DNA of 64,000 nucleotides from Clostridioides mangenotii TR. Its GTDB lineage: Bacteria > Bacillota > Clostridia > Peptostreptococcales > Peptostreptococcaceae. Both the position numbers and the translations under genes were made by a program. Of the stretch, positions 46,416 to 55,514 are shown one piece after another. Each line of letters starts with the position of its first letter. Within the stretch, counting starts at the first letter, position 1. The stretch lies in assembly GCF_000498755.1 (NCBI RefSeq), contig NZ_AXUS01000002.1:124001-188000 (forward strand), read 5' to 3'. The notes beneath the pieces were generated by a model. The model worked only from the letters and a program-made list of their open reading frames with translations. It had not been told where the DNA came from and did not search any database.

Positions 46416-46593
46416 CTAACGCATCTCTGTAAAATAACAGAATCCAATCCAAATCACTATGAGAATTATTAAAATAGAGAAAATGTTAAAAAAACATACT
46501 AAAGCACATAATGCCCAAGTTATTATCTTTGGAAAGATGCTGCCATGATAAGTCTCTTTCTTTTTCTTGAAAAAATCAACTTATTTCTCATTA
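46416..46593 (-). pseudogene. Small membrane protein remnant
   Basis: The minus strand reads MRNKL, then after a frame change IFFKKKKETYHGSIFPKIIT and a hydrophobic stretch (ALVCFFNIFSILIILIVIWI) to a stop. It resembles no family I can name. Confidence 0.35.
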
Positions 46594-46613
46594 AGTATTC
46601 GGCACTAAGTTTT

Positions 46614-46880
46614 AAAGCACCTTGCCCTTTTTTGTATAGTTAGCTTTATCATGAGCAATCACATTCCTTGTGTCAACAATGTACTTACCTAATTCATCAA
46701 GAGCATCCAACTTTGCTTCTTCCTTACTATTAAGGTCTATTTTACTTTTTCTTTATAAAATCCGGAGCATCTAATTTAATGCCTGTAGTAATATTTTTAA
46801 CCCAATACCAGCTATATTTATAATTTTTTATATTACTATTAATTAATTTGACTGAATATATTATAGCTTTTAAATTCATC
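46614..46880 (-). pseudogene. Broken unknown gene
   Basis: Two frames on the minus strand read on: SWYWVKNITTGIKLDAPDFI, ending KKK, then KIDLNSKEEAKLDALDELGK and YIVDTRNVIAHDKANYTKKG to a stop. One gene has been split by a stop or frameshift. The family is not recognised. Confidence 0.4.
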
Positions 46881-46956
46881 TGCTGTTTTGTATTGCGAAC
46901 TAAATTCAAGTAAATAAATACTATAATATAGATGATGATATTAGGGGGAGGATAGT

Positions 46957-47550
46957 ATGAGTAATGAGTATTCACAAATGAAACCGCTAGAGAGTAAAAA
47001 TTGCTTTTTAAGACCTGTGAGACTATCTGACGCAAAAGATTTGTATGAATGTTATAGTAAAGACATTGTAGTAAAGTATTTACCAATAAAAAAACATTCC
47101 AATTTAAAAGATACTGAAAGGTTTATAAAAAAGTTTTTTATAAATAATTATAACCAAGGAAGAGTAGGGCACTACGCAATAGTTTCTAAAAGAGATAATA
47201 AAGTCATTGGAAATCAGGGATTTAACAATATAAATCCTGGCGATGAGGAAGCTGAAATAGGCATCTGCATAAATCCAAATTATTGGGGAGATGACTATGC
47301 TACAGAAATTACTGAGGCTATGATAAACTATGGATTTACACATCTAAATTTAAGACGAATCATAGCTGAAACATATAAAGAAAACTCTAATTCAACTAAA
47401 TCGCTCAAGAATTTAGGATTTATATATCTAGAAACAGTTACAAAAAAATTTTCTAATACAAATAAAAAGACAAATAAAAATGAACTATTTAAATCTATTC
47501 TTTTAAATACAAAAGATACTGTTTGCTACAGATACATTCTTTATAAGTAG
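46957..47550 (+). CDS. RimJ/RimL-type GNAT acetyltransferase
   Basis: A 197-residue GNAT protein. It begins with the substrate strand FLRPVRLSDAKDLYECYS, then GICINPNYWGDDYATEITEA, and ends NSTKSLKNLGFIYLET. This layout is typical of the RimJ/RimL-like acetyltransferase_3 group acting on protein N-termini, aminoglycosides or small amines. GGGGGAGG precedes the ATG. It stands alone with its own hairpin. Confidence 0.87.
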   Translation: MSNEYSQMKPLESKNCFLRPVRLSDAKDLYECYSKDIVVKYLPIKKHSNLKDTERFIKKFFINNYNQGRVGHYAIVSKRDNKVIGNQGFNNINPGDEEAEIGICINPNYWGDDYATEITEAMINYGFTHLNLRRIIAETYKENSNSTKSLKNLGFIYLETVTKKFSNTNKKTNKNELFKSILLNTKDTVCYRYILYK

Positions 47551-47616
47551 AATTCTACTAGATACAATAAGTATTTGTTTTAGTGTTTTTAATCAATAAT
47601 TTTTAAATAAGAAATA

Positions 47617-47662
47617 GGTCTTAATAGAAGTAGAGTAAACCTCATATCTTCATATTAAGACC
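47617..47662 (+). terminator. Hairpin after the acetyltransferase
   Basis: GGTCTTAATAGAAG and its complement, with a small bulge, flank a 17-base loop. Confidence 0.65.
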
Positions 47663-47692
47663 AATTGAAATTTAGTAAATAATTTATGATTA

Positions 47693-48210
47693 TTATGACC
47701 CCAGAACTTTAAATCCTTTACCGTAGACTTCTTTTACATCCGAAACAATGAAAAACGCCTCTGGATCAACGTCCATAACAAGTCTATTTAAAAATAGCTC
47801 TTGTTTTTTGTTACTACTACTAGTAGTATCTCTTTGCTTGTTTTTGTATAGCCGCCTTTACCATCTAAAATAGTTAGTCCTCTATTTAATTCACCAGTTA
47901 TTGCCGTTCTAACTTTTTCTGGCTGGTCTGAAATTATATAAAATGCTCTCGATGAGTTAAATCCTTCTACTATTATATCTGCAATCTTCACTATTACGAG
48001 AAGATCTATACCTGAATATAGAGCTGTCTCTATACTATTATTTACGATTCCTGATGCTATAACAATAGTTCCGTCAAGACCGCTAAGTAAATTTATTACC
48101 TTAAAATTAGGGAATTTTTTGATTAGTATAAGTGCTATAAGGTCTGTTCCACCTGTTGATGCATCTGATCTAAACATAATTCCAAGACCTATACCGACTA
48201 ATAAAGTAAA
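47693..48210 (-). pseudogene. YitT-family membrane protein, truncated and frameshifted
   Basis: The frame [20 protein letters not shown], then [10 protein letters not shown], is the middle of a YitT/DUF161 protein, and a DUF2179 domain follows ([16 protein letters not shown]). Near 47790 the frame shifts; the proper C-terminus (QELFLNRLVMDVDPEAFFIV, ending KGFKVLGS) is in another frame to 47693. The first membrane segments are missing, cut exactly where the integrase fragment begins. Confidence 0.75.
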
Positions 48211-48412
48211 TTACGAACTAATGATAAAATTTGATTTTCATAGTTTAAGACATACACATGCTACAATGTTATTAGAGTCTGGTGCCAACATAAAAGATAT
48301 ACAAAAAAGATTAGGGCATTCTAAATTATCAACAACTATGGATACTTATTCACATGTTACAGATAAAATGGAAAGTGTAACAGTTAATATTTTAGAGTCT
48401 ATAATAAAATAA
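48211..48412 (+). pseudogene. Tyrosine integrase C-terminal remnant
   Basis: The plus strand encodes [40 protein letters not shown] and SHVTDK. It has the HxxR box, the LGH His and the catalytic Tyr of phage/ICE integrases. The N-terminal half and the first catalytic Arg are missing. It lies 80 bases from the rlmD-end att repeat. Confidence 0.8.
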
Positions 48413-48455
48413 TGTGTGCCATGTTGTATTTCGGGCATACAACATGGCACACATT
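48411..48455 (+). terminator. 19-bp perfect hairpin after the integrase
   Basis: The arms 48411-48429 and 48437-48455 are exact complements around TTCGGGC. It covers the end of the integrase frame. Confidence 0.8.
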
Positions 48456-48491
48456 ACACATTTTTCATCATTGTAAAACAGTTGTAACCAT

Positions 48492-48530
48492 GCTATACTC
48501 TCACAAGTTTACTTACAGTTTCCACATGAG
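48492..48530 (+). repeat. rlmD-proximal att repeat
   Basis: This contains the rlmD stop codon and last codons and is identical to 41740-41778. The core TTACAGTTTCCACATGAG is also at 23686. Confidence 0.75.
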
Positions 48531-49848
48531 GCGTATTAGGGAACATGTCCATACATTTAACAACCTTAACCTCATACCCGTACTCCATAAACAACTCTAA
48601 ATCAAGAACCATAGTCTTAGGGTTACAAGAAATATATACAATCTCATCAGCACCAAAACCGCAAATATCTCTTACCGCATCCTTATGGATACCCGGTCTA
48701 GGAGGATCGACAATAATAAGATCTGGCTTCTCCTTAAGATCTTTAACTGTTTTAGCAACATCACCTACTATAAACTCACAGTTAGTAAGTCCATTTAATC
48801 TAGCATTTTCATTGGCGGCAAACACTGCCTCTTCAACTATCTCTATTCCGTACACTTTTTTAGCTGAATCAGCCATTAACTGACCTATTGAACCAGTTCC
48901 ACTGTATAAGTCAAATAAAACTTTGTCATTGTGATCTCCTATAAAATCTTTCGCAATACTGTAAAGCTTCTCTGCTCCTTTGGTATTAGTTTGGAAGAAC
49001 GAAAATGGAGATATCTTAAACTTTAGACCAAGTATCTCTTCATAAATATAGTCTCTACCGTCAAGAATTCTAAGCTCATCACATTGAACAGCATCAGCAA
49101 GCCCGTCGTTAATAGTGTGAAGTACACTTACTAAGTCACCTTTCAAATTAAGAGCTTTTAACATATCTTTATAGTCACTCATTTCATAATCCATTTGAGA
49201 AGAAGTAACTATATTGACCATTATCTCGTCAGTATTCAAACCTTTTCTAACTACTAAATGTCTAAGGTAACCGCTGTGATCAAATATCCTGTATTGAGGT
49301 ATGCCCTTTTCACCAAAATACTCTACAGTTGATGTAAGTATAGATTCAAAATCACTGTCAACGAGTAAACATCCGTCAGCAGTAAGAATATCTATATGTC
49401 TTCCTTTTTTATGTAGACCAAGAGTTAGAGGTCCATCTTTCATCTCATTTCCGAAAGTGTACTCCATTTTGTTTCTGTAGTAGTGGTTATCTGGACTTCC
49501 CTCTATTCCTAAAAATTGAAATCCAAATATATCTTGCTTTAAGAATAGCTCCATTACCTGCTTTTCCTTGATCTCAAGTTGTTTTTCATAAGGAACAGAA
49601 AGCATCGTACATCCACCACATTCGTTGAAATGCCCACAAGTTTCTTCGGTTTCTATAGGAGATTTCTCTATAATTTCAAGAAGTTTAACTTCTGCTTTTC
49701 CTCTTCTAACTTTTTTAACTGCAGCTTTTACTTTCTGACCAGAAATTCCGCCCTTCATGTTTATATCTCTATCTTCTAGTTTTGTAGATGAAGTACCACC
49801 AAATACCATCTTATCAATTTCAAATTCAATTATGTCTTTTCTTTTCAC
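48493..49848 (-). CDS. rlmD: 23S rRNA (uracil-5-)-methyltransferase
   Basis: A 451-residue RumA/RlmCD-type enzyme that methylates a uracil of 23S rRNA using SAM. An N-terminal TRAM domain is followed by the iron-sulfur Cys set (ETCGHFNECGGCTM), the SAM site LYSGTGSIGQ and the catalytic Cys in SCNPKTM. The start is GTG 49848, with GGAGG upstream. Its 3' end is a probable integration site, and the terminal 13 codons plus stop are duplicated at 41740. Which uracil it modifies is not decided by the sequence. Confidence 0.93.
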   Translation of the reverse strand: MKRKDIIEFEIDKMVFGGTSSTKLEDRDINMKGGISGQKVKAAVKKVRRGKAEVKLLEIIEKSPIETEETCGHFNECGGCTMLSVPYEKQLEIKEKQVMELFLKQDIFGFQFLGIEGSPDNHYYRNKMEYTFGNEMKDGPLTLGLHKKGRHIDILTADGCLLVDSDFESILTSTVEYFGEKGIPQYRIFDHSGYLRHLVVRKGLNTDEIMVNIVTSSQMDYEMSDYKDMLKALNLKGDLVSVLHTINDGLADAVQCDELRILDGRDYIYEEILGLKFKISPFSFFQTNTKGAEKLYSIAKDFIGDHNDKVLFDLYSGTGSIGQLMADSAKKVYGIEIVEEAVFAANENARLNGLTNCEFIVGDVAKTVKDLKEKPDLIIVDPPRPGIHKDAVRDICGFGADEIVYISCNPKTMVLDLELFMEYGYEVKVVKCMDMFPNTPHVETVSKLVRV

Positions 49849-49978
49849 AATTTTTCCTCCAGTTTTTTCTTATGTTAATCGATTCTATGCAATTTATATA
49901 ATCATATATTTCCTATTTTTTAATAAAAACTATTTTATGATTTATTTTTCACTTCACTTTATTTTAATTTATGTTTAC

Positions 49979-50704
49979 TTAATCTCTTTCTTCAATCAAG
50001 AGAACTTCTTCATCTGTAAGTTCACGGTACTCACCGAGTTCTAAACTTTCATCAAGCTTTAGATTTCCCATAGACAATCTTTTTAGATATACCACTTCTT
50101 TGCCTACACTTTCAAACATCCTCTTAATTTGGTGGAATTTTCCTTCATGAATTGTAAGCTCTATTTCCGACTCATCATCACTTTTGATTATCTCAAGTTC
50201 AGATGGCATTGTTTTATACCCATCATCGAGCACTACCCCTTCTTTGAATGCTTTAATGTCATCTTCTCCAACTACTCCACTTACTCTTGCATAGTATCTT
50301 TTAGGAACATGCTTCTTTGGAGATAAAACTCGATGTGATAGTTTACCATCATTTGTTAAAATTAAAAGCCCTTCTGTGTCTTTATCTAACCTTCCTACTG
50401 GAAATGGTTCAAATACAAGATAAGATGGATCTATAAGATCTATAACTACTGGATCGTATTTATCTGTAGTTGCCGATATATAACCATCTGGCTTGTTCAT
50501 CATTAAATACACAAACTCTCTATATACAACTTTTTTTCCTTCAAAATGTATTTCATCGCTCTCATGATCGACCTGTTGACCTGGATTTGATATTGTAGCT
50601 CCATTTACTACAACCAAACCGTTTTTACAGTATTTTTTTATCTCAGTTCTACTTCCATATCCGATATTTGAAAGTATCTTATCTATCCTCTGTTTTTTTG
50701 CCAT
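49979..50704 (-). CDS. RsuA-family rRNA pseudouridine synthase
   Basis: A 241-residue enzyme. An N-terminal S4 RNA-binding domain (RIDKILSNIGYGSRTEIKKY) precedes the catalytic domain with the active Asp in GRLDKDTEGLLILTNDG. The start MAKKQRID at 50704 has GGAGTG upstream, so I prefer it to the GTG at 50713. It probably makes a pseudouridine in 16S or 23S rRNA. It is next to rlmD, another rRNA modification gene. Confidence 0.92.
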   Translation of the reverse strand: MAKKQRIDKILSNIGYGSRTEIKKYCKNGLVVVNGATISNPGQQVDHESDEIHFEGKKVVYREFVYLMMNKPDGYISATTDKYDPVVIDLIDPSYLVFEPFPVGRLDKDTEGLLILTNDGKLSHRVLSPKKHVPKRYYARVSGVVGEDDIKAFKEGVVLDDGYKTMPSELEIIKSDDESEIELTIHEGKFHQIKRMFESVGKEVVYLKRLSMGNLKLDESLELGEYRELTDEEVLLIEERD

Positions 50705-50874
50705 AAAACACACTCCATCTATAATATATATACATCAATCATACTCATCTATTCACTATTACCATTATACTTGTAAACCAACCTTATTACAATTTTACTA
50801 TATACTTTTTCCATATAGGGGTTATAATATATATAGATGAACAAAATTAATAATATCTATTAGGAGGAATATAT

Positions 50875-51801
50875 ATGGCTTTAATAACTACAAAAGAAAT
50901 GTTTAAAAATGCTTATGAATCTGGATATTCTATTGGGGCTTTCAATATAAGTAATTTAGAACAACTTCAAGGTGTTTTAAAGGCTGCTAAAGCTAAAAAT
51001 TCTTATGTTATGATACAGGCTTCAATGTCAGCTGTAAAATATGCTGGTCCAAAAACTTTAGTTGATATGGTTACTACTGCATCAAATGAAATAGGTGTAG
51101 ATGTTGCTCTTCACTTAGATCACGGTCCAGATTTAGACGCAGTTAAAACTTGTATCGAAGTTGGCTTTACATCAGTAATGATAGATGGTTCTCATTTAGA
51201 TTTTGAAGAAAATGTTAAAGTTACTAAGGAAGTTGTTGATTACGCTCATGCTAAAGGTGTTGTGGTTGAGGCAGAATTAGGAGTTTTAGCTGGAACTGAA
51301 GATGATATTACATCTGATGTTCACAAATACACAAAACCAGATGAGGCAGTAGAATTTGTTGAAAGAACTGGTGTTGATTCACTTGCTATAGCAATAGGGA
51401 CTTCTCACGGAGCTTTCAAATTTAAAGGTGAAGCAAAATTAAGATTTGATATATTAGAAGAAATTCAAAATAGAATACCTGGGTTCCCAATAGTTCTTCA
51501 CGGGGCATCTGCTGTTGATCAAGAAGCAGTAGCAACTTGCAATGAATTCGGCGGAGATATTTCTGGGGCTAAAGGTGTTCCAGTTGATATGCTTAGAAAA
51601 GCTTCTTCTATGGCAGTATGTAAAGTAAATATGGATACTGACTTGAGATTGGCTATGACTGCTGCTGTAAGAAAATACTTGGCTGAAAACCCAAGTGTAT
51701 TTGATCCAAGAAAATACATAGGTGCTGGCAGAGATGCTATACAAACAGTTGTTGAAAATAAAATAGATACTGTATTAGGTTCTGCTAATTCGGTTAAATA
51801 A
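50875..51801 (+). CDS. fba: Class II fructose-bisphosphate aldolase
   Basis: A 308-residue zinc enzyme of glycolysis and gluconeogenesis that splits fructose 1,6-bisphosphate. Zn ligands and the catalytic Asp are in ALHLDHGPD, and phosphate-binding residues are in VLHGASAVD and the NMDTDLR motif. AGGAGG precedes the ATG. A TATAAT box lies at 50823-50828. It is a monocistronic unit with a long stem-loop downstream. Confidence 0.95.
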   Translation: MALITTKEMFKNAYESGYSIGAFNISNLEQLQGVLKAAKAKNSYVMIQASMSAVKYAGPKTLVDMVTTASNEIGVDVALHLDHGPDLDAVKTCIEVGFTSVMIDGSHLDFEENVKVTKEVVDYAHAKGVVVEAELGVLAGTEDDITSDVHKYTKPDEAVEFVERTGVDSLAIAIGTSHGAFKFKGEAKLRFDILEEIQNRIPGFPIVLHGASAVDQEAVATCNEFGGDISGAKGVPVDMLRKASSMAVCKVNMDTDLRLAMTAAVRKYLAENPSVFDPRKYIGAGRDAIQTVVENKIDTVLGSANSVK

Positions 51802-51812
51802 TTTCATAAAGT

Positions 51813-51918
51813 AGTAAAAAGAGTAGGAAGTTATAAATTTTAATTTGGCTCCATTCAGCAACACTTCAGCTGAAATTGTCGTCTTCATTGATACTTATAA
51901 GGCCTACTCTTTTTTACT
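51813..51918 (+). terminator. Long-stem structure after fba
   Basis: 15-base arms (51813-51827 and 51903-51918) with a T6 run enclose about 75 bases. This could be a terminator with a folded loop or a small structured RNA. Confidence 0.5.
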
Positions 51919-52240
51919 CTTCCGATGGACTGCATTGATATGTACAAGATCATCAACCTATAAGGGAGATTGTTTATAATTGCTGCATGCTCTTTAATGG
52001 CGATTTTACATTTTTTAGTATAAAAACACTCGATATTATTACGAATATTCCGATAATTTTTCTTTGCGACGTAGATTCTCATAAAAATATAACTGATATT
52101 ATTAATAAAAATAATGAGTTCAAACTATTTACCGGTGTTACTAGCGATGTTTCTCCTGTTGCTAGTGAGGTTACATAAGCAATATGAGACTAACATATAC
52201 CCCACCCCACTATATATTAAGAAGATCATAAAATAAAAAA
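51919..52240. other. Intergenic region
   Basis: About 320 bases with two short opposing frames that lack ribosome sites and recognisable families. No gene is supported. Confidence 0.45.
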
Positions 52241-52258
52241 ACGGGTTTTTCAACCCGT
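52241..52258 (-). terminator. Hairpin terminator
   Basis: ACGGGTT/AACCCGT lies just past the next gene's stop codon and is followed by T7 on the minus strand. Confidence 0.85.
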
Positions 52259-52269
52259 AGTATAGCTTC

Positions 52270-52761
52270 CTAAGAATAAAACTTTGATGCCCCGGCTAAT
52301 TGTCTCTTCGATACTATTTTTGCCAGATTTGCTAATGAAGATATTTTTATATCCTTAAACGATACTAGAAAAACAAATTTAAAGTCTGTAAACTCCTGAT
52401 TTATATTGTATATATCAAAATAACATCTTATATTATCTAATGCATAATTTTCTTGTAAATCTGCCTCAATCTCGTCTGAAATATCTTTCAGATAGGCTCT
52501 TATATCCTCAAATAGTATATTGAAATAAGATTCATCTATTTCTTCACTCAATTCTTCCAGTAACTCCTCTATATCAATATCATCTATATCAAATTTATTC
52601 CCTGTCAATTGACAATCAAATACTAGTATTTGATCTTGATTTATAGTATTCGATATATCCTGAACATAATCAAAATCCGGGCGCAAACACAAAGTATCTT
52701 TAACCTCACCACTATTAATATGGATCTTTCCTTTATTACTCATAAGCGTTAAATTTATCAT
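52270..52761 (-). CDS. Acidic hypothetical protein
   Basis: A 163-residue, strongly acidic protein (runs such as IDIEELLEELSEEIDES). There is no signal peptide or membrane segment, and I do not recognise the family. GGAGG precedes the ATG at 52761. It appears to be intact and has its own terminator. Confidence 0.6.
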   Translation of the reverse strand: MINLTLMSNKGKIHINSGEVKDTLCLRPDFDYVQDISNTINQDQILVFDCQLTGNKFDIDDIDIEELLEELSEEIDESYFNILFEDIRAYLKDISDEIEADLQENYALDNIRCYFDIYNINQEFTDFKFVFLVSFKDIKISSLANLAKIVSKRQLAGASKFYS

Positions 52762-53092
52762 ACTAGCACCTCCCCAATCTTCTTATCATTATTAATTTTA
52801 TACCCTAAAAGCTTTATTTTTAAATCTAATTGCTCTTAAGTATATTCATCAATAACCAGCCAAGCTCCTTCTACTAAAGACTCCCTCTTTAGAGAATTAT
52901 TGTAAACTTAAGCTATTCAAACAACTCTGTCAATCAAGTAATTATAGCATAAGTTTAGCTATAAATCAAAGAACTGAACTTTAAATAATATATTCTGTAA
53001 AATATGATACTGTATTTGCCATTCTTCTAATAATATATAATTTAACTTAAATATAAATATGTAGAGAATAAATTGTTAATATACACTAAAAT
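52762..53092. other. Intergenic region
   Basis: About 330 AT-rich bases containing the promoter of the acidic protein gene. No gene is seen. Confidence 0.5.
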
Positions 53093-53126
53093 ACCCCAAA
53101 AATAATTTAAAAATTATTCTTGGGGT
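53093..53126 (-). terminator. 15-bp hairpin terminator
   Basis: ACCCCAAAAATAATT and its complement (one mismatch) lie after the methyltransferase gene. Confidence 0.8.
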
Positions 53127-53164
53127 GATATATTTGAAACATAAGATTTATATACTTTAATAAA

Positions 53165-54319
53165 TTATATCAATTTCTCTAAAGTTGGTTCTACGTCAAA
53201 CGTAAATTTTAGTTCATTGTATTCTTTAAGTGCTTTTTCATCTTTTTCTTTTTTCTTAATCGCTCTAATCATAAGGTTTTTAGGAGTATCAAGAGGTGAA
53301 ATATACTCTACAACTGAAGTATCGTACCCTCTGGCTTCAAGCATCAATGTTCTCATACCATCCGTAATAAGATCTGCAAATCTCGCTTTAAAAACACCAT
53401 GTTTAATTATAGGTTCTAGGGCCTCATATTTGTACTGTCCAAGTAACTCCTTGTGGCAACATGGAACTACAACTATTGCTTTTGATTTAGCCCTTATACC
53501 TAGGCCAATAGCCATATCGGTTGCAATATCACACGCATGCAAACTTATAACTAAGTCTATTTCCCTGTTTGGAGTGTAGTTTGTAAGGTCTTCTTTTATA
53601 AAATCCATATTTTTGTATCCAAGGTTATCCGCCATTTTTTTGGAAGCTTTTATTACTGTCTCCGAATAATCTATGCCGACAAAGTAGCATTTTTTCTTCA
53701 ATACTTCTTTAATATAGTAATTTAGTACAAAACTAAGATAAGACTTCCCACAAGCACAGTCTAATACAGTTATGCTATCTTTGAATTCTATTTCCTTTAA
53801 AAGTTTATCTATAAGCTCTACAAAATGGTCTATCTGGTTGTACTTTCTTATCTTATCGTTTTTAATTTTTCCGTCCTTTGTAAGGACTCCAATCTCTTTA
53901 AGTAGATCATTTGCTTGTCCGACTTTTACATAGTAGTCTCTGTTCTTAATCTGAGAGGCTGTGTACTCATCAATATTTGGCTTTACGTCTTCATTATCCA
54001 TATATTTTACAGTTACTTTTTTGTTATCTCCATCAATAAGTACTGTCGTCCCTCTTTCAATATATCTAAAACTAATTGAATCGTAATTCTCAGATTCTAT
54101 AGCTATATGCTTTAACAAATCTTCAAAAATAAATACATCGGTCTTACCTTTAAAATTAAATTTGTACTTTCCATTTTGATCTTCTCCGACACCTGTAAAT
54201 GCCTTTGTCCCAGACTTAAATGTAACTTCAAGTTTGTTGAAAAAATCTTTGTTTTCACTATTTCTTTGACTTATACCCATAAAAAACATATTTAGTTTTG
54301 CTATATTCTGTTTATTCAC
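53165..54319 (-). CDS. Class I SAM-dependent methyltransferase
   Basis: A 384-residue protein. Motif I VLDCACGKSYLSFVLNYY (about residue 190) and the later VVVPCCHKELLG (Cys-Cys-His) match the Methyltransf_32 group. Proteins of this group may modify RNA or protein. GTG 54319 (VNKQNIAKL) has GGGGGGAG just upstream and is preferred to the upstream in-frame codon at 54349. The target is unknown. Confidence 0.8.
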   Translation of the reverse strand: MNKQNIAKLNMFFMGISQRNSENKDFFNKLEVTFKSGTKAFTGVGEDQNGKYKFNFKGKTDVFIFEDLLKHIAIESENYDSISFRYIERGTTVLIDGDNKKVTVKYMDNEDVKPNIDEYTASQIKNRDYYVKVGQANDLLKEIGVLTKDGKIKNDKIRKYNQIDHFVELIDKLLKEIEFKDSITVLDCACGKSYLSFVLNYYIKEVLKKKCYFVGIDYSETVIKASKKMADNLGYKNMDFIKEDLTNYTPNREIDLVISLHACDIATDMAIGLGIRAKSKAIVVVPCCHKELLGQYKYEALEPIIKHGVFKARFADLITDGMRTLMLEARGYDTSVVEYISPLDTPKNLMIRAIKKKEKDEKALKEYNELKFTFDVEPTLEKLI

Positions 54320-54447
54320 GAATACTCCCCCCTTTTTGTGTAAAATCAATACGTTCTAATAATTTACTTTTTCTTTGTCTATTTATTTTATTTTTATTTG
54401 CATTTTATTTCGATGCTGTTCTATCTAATTTTTGCTTTATTTATCAG

Positions 54448-55449
54448 TTATCTATCTTTTATTTCATCTTCTATTTTATATATTAAATCATTTATTTGAT
54501 CGCTAAATTTTTTCACTTTTTCATCTGATGAATCCAAGTAATCAGTAACCTTCGCTATATACTTAGGATTTTTTGAATCAACAAGTTTAAGTGCATTATC
54601 CATCGACTTTTCCCTAAGTTCGTAGGTTTTTTGCATATACGATTTTGCACTTTTAAGTTCTTTTTCATATTTGTTCTCTGACAGTTTAGGAATATCCATC
54701 TCTCGATAAAATTTGGCCAGTTCCTTACATTTATCTCGTGCGTCCGTTATATCTTTCTTTACCATTTTTATATTAGATAGGCTACTTGCTACATTTTTAG
54801 TGTAAGGTAGACATTTTTGCATAGGAACTAACGCAGTTTTTTCTACTGAGAAGACCTCTTTCCTAAATCGTTTTATCTTTTCTAGATCAGACTGTCTAAT
54901 TTTTTTAATTTTCTTGTCTACTTTATATTTATTACTAGAATTTGAATTCTGCTTACTTTCACTAGATTTATTTTTATTAGCCTCAATTGCAGTATTTTTA
55001 TCTGTATTTACAACAAATTTACTGCTCTCCTCGCTGTCCTCATCTAAATCATCTTCTAACTCATCATCAAAATCATCAGATTCTAGAGTATCGTTGTTTT
55101 TTAACTCTGATTTTTTGTATACTTCTTTATCTAAATTTGAACTCTCTTCTTCAAGGCTATCCTCTTTAGAATTATCGACTTTATAATTATTATCTTTATC
55201 TATTGAATCTACACTGCTGTAGTCTATCATCCCATTGTTATTGACCTGAACTTCTACTGCTCTGTATTTCTCCATTGACTCTTCAATTCTTTTAAGCCCA
55301 CTCATATATATATTGCTGATAACTATCAACGTCATAAGCACTACATAAATACTACTATAAACTAATGATCGTTTTTTATTTTTGTAATTTCTAAATAAAA
55401 TAACTAACGGAATCAGATATAAAAATATAAAAACTAATATCCACCTCAT
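54448..55449 (-). CDS. Membrane-anchored, charged coiled-coil protein
   Basis: A 333-residue protein with two N-terminal hydrophobic segments (MRWILVFIFLYLIPLVILF and a second at about 31-48). A long Ser/Asp/Glu/Lys-rich linker (residues 70-180) precedes a helical C-terminus. No domain is recognisable. The linker suggests an extracytoplasmic spacer. AAGGAG precedes the ATG. It is intact and likely real. Confidence 0.65.
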   Translation of the reverse strand: MRWILVFIFLYLIPLVILFRNYKNKKRSLVYSSIYVVLMTLIVISNIYMSGLKRIEESMEKYRAVEVQVNNNGMIDYSSVDSIDKDNNYKVDNSKEDSLEEESSNLDKEVYKKSELKNNDTLESDDFDDELEDDLDEDSEESSKFVVNTDKNTAIEANKNKSSESKQNSNSSNKYKVDKKIKKIRQSDLEKIKRFRKEVFSVEKTALVPMQKCLPYTKNVASSLSNIKMVKKDITDARDKCKELAKFYREMDIPKLSENKYEKELKSAKSYMQKTYELREKSMDNALKLVDSKNPKYIAKVTDYLDSSDEKVKKFSDQINDLIYKIEDEIKDR

Positions 55450-55514
55450 AAATCACTTCTCCTTTTATATTCATATACCTTATAGTATTTACCAAGTTGT
55501 GATTTATTAATCCT

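Larger units (their letters stand above)
41740..48530. mobile_element. Decayed integrative element at the rlmD 3' end
   Basis: 6.8 kb lie between the two 39-bp direct repeats. Cargo: a SHOCT protein, a Y-family polymerase fragment, a secreted coiled-coil protein, a tetR-antiporter-acetyltransferase operon, a second acetyltransferase and a YitT remnant. A tyrosine integrase C-terminus lies 80 bases from the gene-proximal repeat, the usual position for the integrase. No intact integrase remains, so it is probably immobile. Confidence 0.55.

Noticed and set aside
51987-52178. A short plus-strand frame between fba and the acidic protein gene
   Set aside because: It has no ribosome site and no family, and a frame of similar length runs on the other strand.
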